Shown in pieces: positions 10,501 to 20,942 of a stretch of DNA of 64,000 nucleotides. The notes under the pieces are model-generated. The model saw only the letters and a list, made by a program, of their open reading frames with translations. It did no database searches and was not told where the DNA came from. Each line of letters opens with the position of its first letter. The stretch's first letter is position 1. This stretch comes from Monocercomonoides exilis (Eukaryota; Preaxostyla; Oxymonadida; Polymastigidae). The stretch lies in the NCBI GenBank assembly GCA_001643675.2, contig LSRY02000005.1:2024001-2088000 (forward strand), in the 5' to 3' direction. The position numbers and the translations under genes are program-made.

Positions 10501-13500
10501 TTCTCTTCAAAATCCATTGTCAGAATTGACATTTCTATTCCTATCAGTTGAATCAGGAATCCTGATAATCGACAAATTTTCTGCTTCATCTATCACTGTG
10601 AATGAAAATCCATTGATCTCATTGTCTGGAAGTGATTCAAAGGAGGAGTTAGCGAGCACTCAGTGGCTGAAAATGACGAAAAGCAATTTCACAAAAATAG
10701 AAAGAGAAGATGGAAGTGGAGGCTGTGTGAGCATAGACAACAGCAATGATGAAAATTCAAATGGTGAAATAAATATTGAAGAGTGCACTTTTGATGATTG
10801 TTGTGTGCTTGCTGATGAAAGCGGAGGAGGGGCTATCAATTCCCAGTTGAAGGGAATCATTCAAATGAATATTATTTCATGCACATTCACAGGATGCACA
10901 GCTCCAGCGGGAGAAGAGAAGAATGGGGTTGGGGGAGGGCTGGCGCTGAAGTTAATCGATGGCGATTCTTCGTTTGTGATCTCGTCCCCTGTTTTTGATG
11001 CAGACAAGCCAAATGTTGCGAAATATGGAAATGATCTTTTTGTTGAGTCATTCAACTTGACAAAGAGCATCACAAACACCTCACTTCCATTTGTATCTGA
11101 GCATTTAAATGACATTTCATTGAATTCAATGAGAGGATTTGATGGAAGTGATAGGGCAAATGCCATTCCACTGATCTATTTCTGGCGAAGATTTGGCTCA
11201 GAGATAGTTGTTGGGGGTGATGGAAAAGATGTGTGCATTTGTGGACTTTCAGATTATCCTTGCCTGTCAATCGATCATTCATTAACGAGATTGCCTGAAG
11301 GAAACGAAAGGAATATCAAGATCAATGGAAAAGGAATTCTTCAAAAGAGTATCAATCTCGGTGGGGTGATGATAAAATCGGAAGATAACGACGTGTGCTC
11401 ACTGGAGTGTGTTTCATCGCTTGAAGGAGAAATAGGCGCAGCAATGAAGATTCAGGGAATCACGCATTTCGAGCTGGTAAACTTTGTAATGCCATCATAC
11501 TTCACAAGAGGAGTCAATGTTTTGTTGTATATTGACTCAAGCGAGGGATTGTTAACTGTGAAAGACTGCTCATTCACAAAAAATGAAGAAAATGGTGTGG
11601 AAGAGATTATGAATCATGGGCTAATCAAAGCAGATGGAGGTTCAGTGGTGTTGGAATTGGTGACAATGCAATCACTCGGCTTTTCACATGATGTTATTTC
11701 TGTGTTATCAACAACGATTTTGAACATTTATAATCTAACGATGAAAAATATTGAGCTGGAAGGGGCAAGCTGGTTGAACGTTGCAAAGAACCCAATTAGA
11801 GAGAATAGAGAAAAAAAAGAAGATGAACAAGATATTATTATTGAGTGGAGTATATTCGAAGAAGTTGCCCAGAATACAACAGATGATATTCCCATCATTC
11901 GAAACAACGATGACAAGCCTTTGAAAATGGGAATTCGAAACACAACGATGAAGAGATGCGGAGGAACGAAGTGTGGAAAAGGAGGAGGGATGTTTTGTAT
12001 GTTGAATGAGGGAGGAAGCTTTGACTGCTCTTTTTGCACGATTTCTGAGTGCTTCTGCTCCACCACGGGAAGAGGTGGCTGGCTGTTTCTGGAATGCGCC
12101 TCGACAGCTGAGCAGCCTCTGAATTTTGTTCTGTCGAACATCACATTCAGAGACAACTCTGCATTCAGAGGGAGAGATGTGTATGTGAAATGCCATTCGA
12201 TTGAAACACAAATTGTTGATGAGCAATTCTTGTTGGATTTCAGATTGCCATTTGTGAAAGAGCTGGCGATGTGGGGCTGCACAACAGATTCGTTTGTGGG
12301 GGAAGAAGATCTTTTATTAAGGGTTGTGAAATACCAGAGCGAGACAATATTTGTGTCTTCTGTTGCAGAGAATCATTCAGACAGCAAGCAATGTGGTGAG
12401 TTCAGCATGCCATGCAACTCATTGAATGATGGTGTTCTGCACGTCATTCCATCGTTATTCTCACAGCTGTTGATCTTAGAGGAAACAGGCATCGTTGAGA
12501 AATGTGATGTTCATGATGTGATTATTCGTTCACTGCAATCTCCTTCATCCGCTTTGGTGTATCTAAATTCAACAATAATCAATGAGGGAAGTCTTATCAC
12601 AACCACAGAGAAAGTTCGAATTGAGAGTGTGAAATTCAACATTGGCCAGTTGTTTTCGTATTTGGGCAGTTCAATCATTCATGAAGCAAATGGCCAATTA
12701 TCTCTTTTGTTTGTTTATTTTTCTTTTGTTGGGGAGTCAAATTACATTGAAACTGTTGTTCTCAATTCAACCTTGTTTAGCGTCGAAAATGGAATTCTTC
12801 AAATTGATAACTGCTCAATAATTATGCTTTCATTCAAGAAGCCTTCATTTTTGCTAAGTGGAGATGAGATTTCTCTGACAAACTTGAAACTCGAAAATAT
12901 TGAAGCAATGGCAAATGTGTTTGTTATTACAAACTGCAAAGAAGTTGTATTCAATGGAGTATCTGCAGATGGAGTGAAATTGTTTAAAGGCTGCGTCCTT
13001 TCAATTAACGATTCAACTTCAGGAACATTCTCTCTTGTTGATTCATCATTCAACAACTGTTCGAGGAACTCAGAAGGAGCTTCTGTTTTTTCTGCTTCTT
13101 CAACTTCTGCTCAAATAATGCTTTCTAATTGCACTTGTTCAAACTGTTATTCCGTGTCTGACAAAGGACGCATCATGGAATTTGACAACATGACTGACGT
13201 TTCCATGCACATGTGTGAGCTTGAAGGAATTCTTACAAAAGAAAGCGAAAGAGAAAGAAATAAAGATTTTAAAGAAATATGTGAATGGAGTGGATCGCTT
13301 GTCCATTCTAATAATTCTTCATTGATGATGAAAGATGTGACAATATTGAATTCTTCAATAGGTGGATTATCCATTTTTTCTGGCAAAATGACGATCGAGA
13401 AAGGAGAGTTTTTGAACAACAATCCTTTCATTGAAAAATACCCTTCGCTTCGCCGAAACGTCATTTGCTCAGATTCTGCTTCACTGACCATTTCCAGCTT

Positions 13501-15304
13501 GAAAGGGGGAGATGGGCAAGAGAAGAATACTTCTCTTTGGATTTTGAATGATGAATGCATCCTTGGGGCAATAGCGGGAGAAAGATCATCTCCTTTCTTT
13601 ATTCCAAAGCTCGAAGAGGCATCTCTCATCGAAAATGGAAACAATATTTCAATAAAATTCAAGGGATCTCTTCTTTTTCCTTGTGATTTATCATTTAGAC
13701 TGGTGTATAAAATAGGGGATGTGGAGTTGGTTGAGATATATCAGTTTGAGATTGATGATTTTGTGTCTGAAGATGAAGTGATTGGAACAATCCCTTCAGA
13801 AAATATAACTATAATTGCAGATGAAACAGAGGTGTCAGTGACGATTCTGTTTGGAAAACAATCGGCAGAGACTTTTCCGCAGATTCTGATGAACAAAACA
13901 GATCCAAAGACTGGAAATGAAAAAGTGGTTGAAAGTGGAAAAGAAGGAAAATCATATTTGTTGTTGATTGTGATTATTATGGCAGTTATTCTTTTGATTG
14001 TTTTGATTGTATCAATAATATTCATTGTCAGATGGAGAAAACAGAAGAGAAGAACAGAAGAATTAGAAGAGATTGTGAATGACAACATCAGAAAGGATCC
14101 GAAGCTGATTGAGATGGTAACGATGGAGATGTTACCTGAAGAAAAATGGAGGAGAGCAGAGAGAGAAGCCGAAAAGAAGAACGATGAGAGGATTAAGAAG
14201 AGAGTTTATGAGAAAAGCTTTGGACATTCAGAGTCATCAGAACATTTGCTGAGTGAATGTGGATCAACTGAATACATCCTTGGAAGAGATTCAGACAAAA
14301 TCCCTGATTGGGTATTGGAGAAAGATGAGGAAGAAGAGATAAGGAAGAGAACACCATCGCCATCAATATCTTCGACATGTTCAACTGATTCAGATTCAAC
14401 TTTTGTTCGCATGGAAGATGCTTGTCCTACCACCTCGTCGATGTCGAATCTGGTGGATGCGATGGCATGCTCATCACCTTATGAGAAGCTGATTGTGGAT
14501 TTGAGGGATTCATTGTTCATGCTCCTGCATGGAAAGAATGAGAAGAAGGAGATGGCAATAGGCACTCTCCAGGAGAGAGAAATGACAGCTGCCCAAATCC
14601 TGTTCTGGGTGGCTAATCTTGCACTCCACTCATTTGATGATATGGAAAATCCTCTTTCTTCACTTGCCAGCCTCAGTCCTCACATTGTGTTGTTCTCGGA
14701 GCATATGGTGATCTGCATTGCGATGCACTCAGATTTCCTTTCATCTGACGATTCCGATTCATCTTCCTTGTCTTCAATGACCATTGTTTCTTCTTCCTCG
14801 AATGCCTCTGTTCTGAGCGAGAGGTTCACAGACTCGCCTCCGCCCTCGTCAGCGTTTGAGGATGAAGATGATTACAAAAAGGAATGTCTGCGATGGATGG
14901 CACCAGAGCTGCTGATCAACAAGAAGATGGGAGCAACAAAGGAATCGGTTGTGTTCTCGATCGGGATGATGCTTTGGGAGTGTGTGACACTCCAGATCCC
15001 ATTTGGAGAGTATGAGGCAGAGATTGCTGCACAGAAGATTGTGAATGGGGAGAGGACGAGGCTGGAACTGGCAGAGGAATCGGGACTGTTTGTAGTGATG
15101 CAGAGCTGTCTTTCGGCAAAGGCTGAGGGGCGTCCCACGCTGATAGAGCTGAAACGAACATTTTTTGGACAGTTTCCTGCTGAGGCGAAGGTGATGACGA
15201 TGACAGATGCGATATGCTGTGAGGAATCAGAGGAAAAGGGCAAACAAACAAGGGACAGTAGATCTGCTTCTACGAGCACGAGTGATAAAACAAAATTACG
15301 ATAA
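7502..15304 (+). CDS. giant secreted beta-helix protein with one TM helix and a cytoplasmic pseudokinase
   Basis: 2600 aa in one exon. Residues 1-14 (MILMMAFFVFYCIC) can act as a signal peptide. However, the bases before position 7545 also resemble a 3' splice site (TTGTATTTGCAG), so a 5' exon may be missing. Residues about 60-2120 are a pectin-lyase-type right-handed beta-helix: many GGAI/GGGI/GGGM turns, C-x-F strands and N-glycosylation sites. A signature 'CG....PC..i.h...R' recurs near 9155, 10181, 11239 and 12392, giving modules of about 340-385 residues. A single TM helix at about 2155-2180 is followed by KQKRR. The C-terminus (about 2330-2580) is kinase-like. It keeps the APE motif (WMAPELL) and the helix SIGMMLWECVTLQIPFGEYE. 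I see no glycine loop, HRD or DFG, so it should be a pseudokinase. Such receptor-like proteins are known as large families in oxymonads. Confidence 0.82.
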   Translation: MILMMAFFVFYCICRNKITWFCKEDESLEEHSLKIISQKYFNFKPSLKQETTENKETLVPFDNKGCWRKICIQQINPLSSCESAIAGKWKMKNATISLIGIFFEHSSFHNLFTIDRSSFVTIFSSVLMRSANSPVSFDNHESTLSFNNFSLREKSKSEFVQYICFVKGKFSAIKIDNCAFCDLRFRGSGMVCAVDAHSCNIKNSIMCNITREGKLARKFYSHSVERKIKESSIENCQLISTEKAFFGTVIFGLKGAARFHCKNTSVIGNRYHNDGYTSQSRMNTSDSISLSNSEWIDCNSTSHGGAISITGNSASMLNLSNCFFQSDIAEHGRGGAIYAGTISNIFITDSTFQLCKAPDGNYDEAGGAVCLTYPQTTYVFSNDSIESCFTGNDGGGMSIDRKTTITGNDIIKDCSIVNCSTSNDNSPYGGGFHIWRMSVLPLITNCLFVKNFARDGGGGICLYVYTQQTECILFFCFFHENVASRGCDVLLNEQKSNSIDLSCCSTRANDIRVCNSTMETIDKSEWLRNDYGSVRFVSSTETKTCAKDTFACGINESHPCRTISHCMTQLIPEFVKDIEVLTGMITETKSVDCGVNTFTIYGQCDFTATIQTEFEESDLSLFSVSKGKLTVRDLALVHDSAHPNNRGSRLFEISGAGGMRVSRLNISFGSGRSTETAFTTELINVQSGMLQMENVNWAKTISTVSLFSLSSTNEISLTLSECTFDGIERATNGAAVISFSNDKINIKLNSCSFSGCGSTGSENGGSMMLCAGNENEVKVKGGSFDECYCSASNGLGGGILLQLLNANPNFLISSSFGTNTAKWGRDIFVISPNLEETAKSENITCVTDSLDSFDKVRGYNNGNTTVAIPLCIYLLPTPEEIYVSNTEASNHSHCGIVQFPCLTMKHSVTRQIGPKKVIVNGMILMSDELAFADQKHSIRGSDEISGWTVSDASSTSNSAMISASTETELSKLIFSLPSSLPLHSTFILSSLSVVISQCSLSLQNPLSELTFLFLSVESGILIIDKFSASSITVNENPLISLSGSDSKEELASTQWLKMTKSNFTKIEREDGSGGCVSIDNSNDENSNGEINIEECTFDDCCVLADESGGGAINSQLKGIIQMNIISCTFTGCTAPAGEEKNGVGGGLALKLIDGDSSFVISSPVFDADKPNVAKYGNDLFVESFNLTKSITNTSLPFVSEHLNDISLNSMRGFDGSDRANAIPLIYFWRRFGSEIVVGGDGKDVCICGLSDYPCLSIDHSLTRLPEGNERNIKINGKGILQKSINLGGVMIKSEDNDVCSLECVSSLEGEIGAAMKIQGITHFELVNFVMPSYFTRGVNVLLYIDSSEGLLTVKDCSFTKNEENGVEEIMNHGLIKADGGSVVLELVTMQSLGFSHDVISVLSTTILNIYNLTMKNIELEGASWLNVAKNPIRENREKKEDEQDIIIEWSIFEEVAQNTTDDIPIIRNNDDKPLKMGIRNTTMKRCGGTKCGKGGGMFCMLNEGGSFDCSFCTISECFCSTTGRGGWLFLECASTAEQPLNFVLSNITFRDNSAFRGRDVYVKCHSIETQIVDEQFLLDFRLPFVKELAMWGCTTDSFVGEEDLLLRVVKYQSETIFVSSVAENHSDSKQCGEFSMPCNSLNDGVLHVIPSLFSQLLILEETGIVEKCDVHDVIIRSLQSPSSALVYLNSTIINEGSLITTTEKVRIESVKFNIGQLFSYLGSSIIHEANGQLSLLFVYFSFVGESNYIETVVLNSTLFSVENGILQIDNCSIIMLSFKKPSFLLSGDEISLTNLKLENIEAMANVFVITNCKEVVFNGVSADGVKLFKGCVLSINDSTSGTFSLVDSSFNNCSRNSEGASVFSASSTSAQIMLSNCTCSNCYSVSDKGRIMEFDNMTDVSMHMCELEGILTKESERERNKDFKEICEWSGSLVHSNNSSLMMKDVTILNSSIGGLSIFSGKMTIEKGEFLNNNPFIEKYPSLRRNVICSDSASLTISSLKGGDGQEKNTSLWILNDECILGAIAGERSSPFFIPKLEEASLIENGNNISIKFKGSLLFPCDLSFRLVYKIGDVELVEIYQFEIDDFVSEDEVIGTIPSENITIIADETEVSVTILFGKQSAETFPQILMNKTDPKTGNEKVVESGKEGKSYLLLIVIIMAVILLIVLIVSIIFIVRWRKQKRRTEELEEIVNDNIRKDPKLIEMVTMEMLPEEKWRRAEREAEKKNDERIKKRVYEKSFGHSESSEHLLSECGSTEYILGRDSDKIPDWVLEKDEEEEIRKRTPSPSISSTCSTDSDSTFVRMEDACPTTSSMSNLVDAMACSSPYEKLIVDLRDSLFMLLHGKNEKKEMAIGTLQEREMTAAQILFWVANLALHSFDDMENPLSSLASLSPHIVLFSEHMVICIAMHSDFLSSDDSDSSSLSSMTIVSSSSNASVLSERFTDSPPPSSAFEDEDDYKKECLRWMAPELLINKKMGATKESVVFSIGMMLWECVTLQIPFGEYEAEIAAQKIVNGERTRLELAEESGLFVVMQSCLSAKAEGRPTLIELKRTFFGQFPAEAKVMTMTDAICCEESEEKGKQTRDSRSASTSTSDKTKLR

Positions 15305-15453
15305 CACAAAATAGGAGAGATAAAGACGATTTATAAAGTCGAGGAGAAAAATTATTCTTTTTTGCTACAAATTTAGTTGTTCTTAACTTATTTATTCTTC
15401 TGCGTTCGTTTTTGATAAAATATTCAATTACCAGAACTTTTTTGTCTCCTCCG

Positions 15454-17312
15454 CTAATTGTGCGATTTAACTTTAATTGTTGTTGATACTATTTGCAAAG
15501 TTCGAATCTTTGGCACATTCAATTGTAACACCATTTTTTCTGGAGAAGGATCAAAACAGAATTTTGTGGAGCTTTGCTTCTGCGCATCTGCAATCAATTG
15601 TTTAATAATTTCATTCATTCTTTCAATTTTACATCTTTCATATGATTTCACTGAAGCATGTTTTCCGTTCCTCTTCTGTCTTTGAGACGAGAAGACTAAT
15701 CCAGGAGCATTGAAGGAGTTTCTTTGCAAACGATCTTGATTCCTTTTGAAAGAAAGTGATCCTTACCTTTTTACAAATTCCTCAAGCTTCTCCGGTAATT
15801 GCTCTTTCTTTCTCTTTAATTTCAAATTACATATTCATAAACTTATTGTTTTAAAGAAACTGTAAATATGTTCAAAAAGACAAATAATGGTTAATCGAAA
15901 GAAAATGAAATTATTTTTTTCACTGAAAATGTAAAATTGTTTACAAAAAAAAAAAAAAAAAAGAAAGAAAGAAAGAAAAAAAACGAAATTTAAAATTTAA
16001 AAACTAAACAATTAAATTTTAAACAGAAAGTCTAATTACCTTCAGGGATCTTCATGAATCATAACCTTTTCGGATCCAATTGCGAATTCAGATTTGATGC
16101 TATCCAAAAGTAATTTATTTCTTGTGTCAAGTTCTTCGATAGTTTCAGCAAGAAGCTGAATTTCTCCAATAAATGCATTTGAAATATCTTTTGCGACTGA
16201 CAAAAATATTGCACTTTGACTATTTTCAAATTTATTTTTTGAACTGTCGTTTTTTGATTGTGCTTCTTTAGGTTTGTCACTTATCTCCAGTGTCGTTGTT
16301 GTGATCTCTGACTTCATTGGCTCTGTCTTTGTCATTGGCAGGACAGCCATATCTCTTGAAGAACAAGAAGTATGTTCAACGCAAGGCAAACTGCAAAATT
16401 GTTGTTGGATTCTTTCTGTTGAAGTACTGCTCAAAACAGGAAAGCAAGATGGATCAGACATAAGGTTATACTTTTCCATGCATGATTTGAAAATATCCTT
16501 CAGAATAGGTCTGGGCAAGCCATTTAGGGTGTTTTTCAAAAACAATATGCTTTGATCAAAGCATGAAAAATGGTAGTATTTATCTTAAAAAATTTGTGTT
16601 TAATTACATAAAGTGAAAATATTAAAGCATTCTAAACTTGTATCACGCTTATAAAGCAAACCCAATAAAGAGCTTTCCTTTGACTCATTTTTTCCTTGCT
16701 CTTCCGCCATAAATTTATCTTTTCCCGCAAAGCTTTGGTTTGTTTTTTGTTGAACATTAATAATTTTCCACTTCTCTAAAAAGCGATGAATCCTAAAAAA
16801 CAAAAGGAGTGAAAGAATATATATATATATATATATATATGTTTCTTGTTTTTTTAAAACTATTTCGCACTATAAAGGATTCTAACCTCAGAGCAAGGCA
16901 GAAATCACAACAAAAAGATCTTCGCAATGTCGCCAATGAATAATACACATACGGTCTTGAATAAAATGATTCGACCATATGATTACGAATTCGAATGTAT
17001 CTACAAACAATTTTGAAAATATCTCAATTTATTCAAAAAATACTAACAAGAACAACAAACTCTTCTTCTCTTTCTCCACATTCTTTTTTATCCAAAAATA
17101 TATCCGGAAATGCAATCTGTTCAATGTAATGTACTTTTTCCATAGAAAACCATTCCGCACTTCCAAATATCATTGCATTTTCATCTGAATTATAAAAACA
17201 TAAATATATCATCTTCATGCTCAAAAAAAAGAAGTAGCAAACTTATATTTTTACATTGACTATGTTTGAAGTCCTTTTCTACGAAGGTTGTTTCATCTTT
17301 AGAATCAATCAT
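15454..17312 (-). CDS. SWIRM-domain protein, SWI3/SMARCC-like, multi-exon
   Basis: The SWIRM domain is clear: AEWFSMEKVHYIEQIAFPDIF, then YIRIRNHMVESFYSRP, LATLRRSFCCDFCLALR and IHRFLEKWKIINVQ. This is the DNA/nucleosome-binding helix set of SWI3/SMARCC, LSD1 and ADA2. The later segment (to 16066) ends in a probable coiled coil (LLAETIEELDTRNKLLLDSI), as in SWI3-type remodeller subunits. No SANT domain is seen. Well-supported junctions: 17312-17255 then 17184 onward (70-bp intron), and a 108-bp intron before IHRFLEKW that contains an AT repeat. The intron inside SWIRM near 17050 is unresolved. The segments 15813-15767 and 15742-15454 have no ATG of their own near their start and join in phase with 16066, so I place them as the C-terminus. 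Three candidate introns in this gene are only 21-24 nt. The true start could be further upstream. Confidence 0.68.
15945..15983. repeat. poly-A followed by GAAA repeat in the last long intron of the SWIRM gene
   Basis: Eighteen A residues run into short GAAA repeats. On the minus strand this is a T-rich tract inside the proposed 16065-15814 intron, where a pyrimidine-rich stretch would be expected. Confidence 0.7.
16817..16840. repeat. (AT)12 microsatellite inside an intron of the SWIRM gene
   Basis: Twelve AT dinucleotides lie in the intron just before the IHRFLEKW exon. The site is likely to vary in length between strains. Confidence 0.85.
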
Positions 17313-17740
17313 AAACCTCAGTTGCAAATAACAATTAAAAATGATCGATCCATCGATCTAAAATTTGAAATGGAAAGATCAATTGAAAAATGTTTAACAG
17401 AAAAAATGATTTGTTTTTAAAAATTTCATATTTTTACCATGTGTTATCTATTTTTTGTGAAGAAAATTTAAGATTTAATATAAGAACTTACTTCAAAAGT
17501 TTGAACTTCCACCTGGAAAAGAAAATTTTTTCGTTTTTTTGTTAAAAGTATCAATAGATGAGTTATTTTTTATTTATTTTATTTTATTTTGTTGTTGTTG
17601 TTATACTGTTATATAAAGGATATTACAGATTCTTTCTCTTCTTCATGAATGATCTTTTTTTTCAACTTCAATCTCCCACAATAAATCGCATTAACTAATG
17701 TGAAATCAAGTCATTTGATAAGTTTTTTTCATCATCGGAA
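17313..17740. promoter_or_regulatory. divergent spacer between the SWIRM and OSBP-like genes
   Basis: The two start codons point away from each other. The minus strand has exon-like pieces just upstream of 17312: a 21-nt open segment flanked by CCAG and GTAAGT near 17489-17514, and a purine-rich open segment near 17630-17690. These may be 5' UTR exons or a longer N-terminus of the SWIRM protein. A TTG repeat lies at about 17590-17602. Confidence 0.45.
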
Positions 17741-20689
17741 ATGACTGATATTTCCATTGATAAATTAGAAGAGTCTCAAAGAAAAATTGTTTTATTAGAG
17801 AATGTATCAGAGAACGTTGAATTTGATCAAAAAGAAGGTTTCATTATATTTTTTGGTTGTCTAATTTTTTACAATAATATGATCAGAATGGTCTCCACCG
17901 CAGGTCAACATCCTCATCGAAATGATGAAAGAAATTTTACGTGGAGCTGATCTTTCAAAGCTTGATAGTTTACAATTTTCTAATTGATTCAATCTATATT
18001 CCTTCCAGTACCAATTTTTCTTCTTCATCCATGGTCGCTAACAGAGAGTTTTAGTGACTTTTTAGCATATTCCGATTACTTTTTTAATTGTCTGGACATT
18101 GAAGATCCAATTGATAGAATTGTGAATATTGCTGTTGGGTTCATGTCAGGGTTGCATAATCAATTTCCTGTGATTGCAAGTCCATTAAATCCAACACTTG
18201 GAGAAATATTTCGTTGTTTCTGGGTGCATAAAGATGGCTCTCGTACATGGTTTATTTCTGAAAAAGTTGTTGAGGAACCTCCAACGACAACATTTTATTT
18301 TGAGAATCCCACACATCGAATTACACTTGAAGGAGATACTGCAATTTCATTTTCATTGAAGGGAAATTCTGTGATCGTACATCTTCAAGGGGAAGCAAAG
18401 CTGACAATACCCAAACGCAAAAAGTTATCCCGAAATACATATAAACATGATCTCAGAATCTGCGAAAAAAAGGAGGAATCATTAAATACTTGCCAAATGG
18501 ATGATGATATTGAAACATCTGAGAACAGTGACAATGAAGAAGAAGAATTTGAAGAATACACCCTCAGCTATCCAGGAGTGAGTGTATCAGGACTTTTTAT
18601 TGGAAGATTAGCAATGGAGTTGGTTGGTATGTGCATCGTGCATTCGCCACAGACACAGTACACAGCTAACATAATATTCAAACCCCATGTTTGTCTTTGA
18701 AAAAAATTTTTTAAACAATTTTGAATGGATTCATTAAGACAATAATGCGAAGTGATTTTTTTATTTTGATTTTTTTTGACGTGAGCTTTAAGATTTTTTT
18801 ATTATTATTTTTTGTATTTATTTAATGTATTTTTTGAAATACCTTTTGATTCAGTATTGTCTCACTATTTATTTGTGCATTCATTTTTCAATTTTTATCT
18901 CCATCTGATGCAAATGTTATAATTTGTTATTGTTCATCAGAGAATGTTCCGGAATGATTACCATGAAATTGAAGGCGGTGTTTTTGCGGCAGCCGACGAT
19001 GAACGTGAAAGAAAAGAAAAGAAAGAAGAAAGCTCTGAAATAGAAAAGAAGAAGAAGAAGAAGAAGAAAGAAGCAAAAGAGGATGAGAAGAAAGAAAAGA
19101 AAGGTGCCTCAGAAGGAAGCAAGTATTTTGTCTCTTTTCATGGCAATTGGCACTCACACTTTGACATCATCGACCACAGAGACAAACCTCATTTTGGAGT
19201 GTGCCTTCTTTATTTATATTTATATGTTCTGTTTATTGAATCTTTTACTCATTCTGTTTTGCTTCTGTAATTTTGAATCAAAAAATTTATTTATTTATTT
19301 ATTTTGATATTGTTTTGTGCTATTTTTTCTATTATCAAATCTGCCAATTGCAAAGAATGGCTCTAAAGTCTGCATATTTGATGCACAAAAAGCGCGCCTC
19401 TCAACAAAAATGATTGTTCCACTCGAAAAGCTTCAGCCATTCGAAGGAAGAAGGTTTGTATAGAGCAGCAAAAAAGCTGAACAATTCATTTCATTTCAAA
19501 AAATTTTGGAAAAGCTTATCGCCATCAGATTGTGAATCTTCTCTTTTCATTTATTTTATCCTCTCATTTCCCTCTTTCCTTCATTTATTTCCTTTGATGT
19601 TGCTTCAATTTTCATTTTTCTTTTTCCTTTTCTTTTCGTGATTTATCTACCCTTTTTCTCTTCAAATTGGCAGAGTCTGGAAAGATGTTGTTTCTGCTCT
19701 GCGGTCACACGATTTGGCGGCTGCGCAAAGAGAAAAGAAGAAAGTTGACAGCAAATTTGAGAAGGCAGAAAAAGAGAGGATGAAAAAGAAGACATTTTGG
19801 ATGCAAAGATTCTTTCATTTTGAGGAGGAAAATGAGTTGAGCAAAGAAAAAGAAGAAAAAGAAGATAAAGAAGAAGGGAAAATGGCAAAGAAAAAACAGA
19901 GCAGCAGCAAAGAAAAAGGACAATCGGGGGCAAAAAGAGGGAAGTGGGTGTTTAATTATCATCTTCGCTCGCCTGAAAGAATGAAATATGACAAGAAATT
20001 GAAAGAAAATAGAAGCTTTGAGGTTGAAGAGCCTACATCAGCAAGCCATTTATCAAACAGCCAAACGACAGAGGAAAAAGTGAAAAAAGAAGAAGAAAGA
20101 AAAGAAGGGGATGAGGCAAAGGAAAAAGAGAAAGAGGAAGTGATGGAGAAGAAAGATGAGAAAGACGAGAAAGAAGAAAGCAAAGAAGAAGAAAAGGGAG
20201 AGAAGGAGATAAAGATGAGAAAAACTGATTCGACAGAAAATGAAATGAGAATCCCTCAAATTCTCACCTGCTTCAATGTGCCTGATATGAATGATCTTAT
20301 TCCACAGATCCATTTTGGAGATTTTCTTCCATCGTCATCGTCATCGTCATCATCATCATCTTCTTCTTCTTCTTCAACCTCACCTTCATCAAATCCAACT
20401 TCCAGCACACCAAAATCCAGTAATCATTTCAAAAGTCCAGGTATTTTATAATCTTTGTTTTTGTTGAAATACAATTTAATCCATTTTATTCTGTTTCTTA
20501 TTCGAATTATTGGTATTTATAGGAAGTATAATTCCATCTCTTATGCCAATCTATTCTGCTCCATGGCCAGATATTCCAATACATAAAACCATTCCATCCA
20601 AGATAGAAGATCAAAAACACGAAACAATTCCTACAATAAGTGTTGAAAAAACTACAATTGAAAGTGATAATGAAGGGAAAATGGAATAG
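17741..20689 (+). CDS. oxysterol-binding-protein-related lipid transfer protein (ORP)
   Basis: Seven exons: 17741-17837, 17887-17967, 18009-18688, 18941-19198, 19356-19453, 19674-20440, 20523-20689; 715 aa, TAG stop. The ORD domain is complete: EILRGADLSKLDIPIFLLHPWSLTE, SPLNPTLGEIFRCFW, LVGMCIVHSPQTQYTANIIFKP, HEIEGGVF, FHGNWHSHFDI and the closing RRVWKDVVSALRSHDLAAA. ORDs carry sterol or phospholipid between membranes at contact sites, usually exchanging it for PI4P. The fingerprint normally read as EQVSHHPP appears as EKVVEEPP (about residues 144-151), so the two PI4P-binding histidines are Glu. There is no PH or ankyrin region and no FFAT motif that I can see. Acidic and Lys/Glu-rich inserts and a poly-Ser tract near 20330-20395 expand it. 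The family is certain; the ligand is not. Confidence 0.9.
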
Positions 20690-20942
20690 TTATATTATTG
20701 TATCGAACATTATCATTTTTTTTTTTTTTGCTTTTTAAATGTTTTACAAAAATTATTTTATTCGGTTTTTGTAAGCAAAAGAAATTATAACAACAATTTA
20801 CATGAATTTTATAAGAAGTCAACCCTTCAATTAGCGTAAATAAATATTTTTATATTTTTTAGAAAGGATAATTGTGATTTGATCGAAATTTATATTTGTA
20901 GTAAAGGGTAATGATCATACTGCAAAAAAGAGGTTCACAGTT

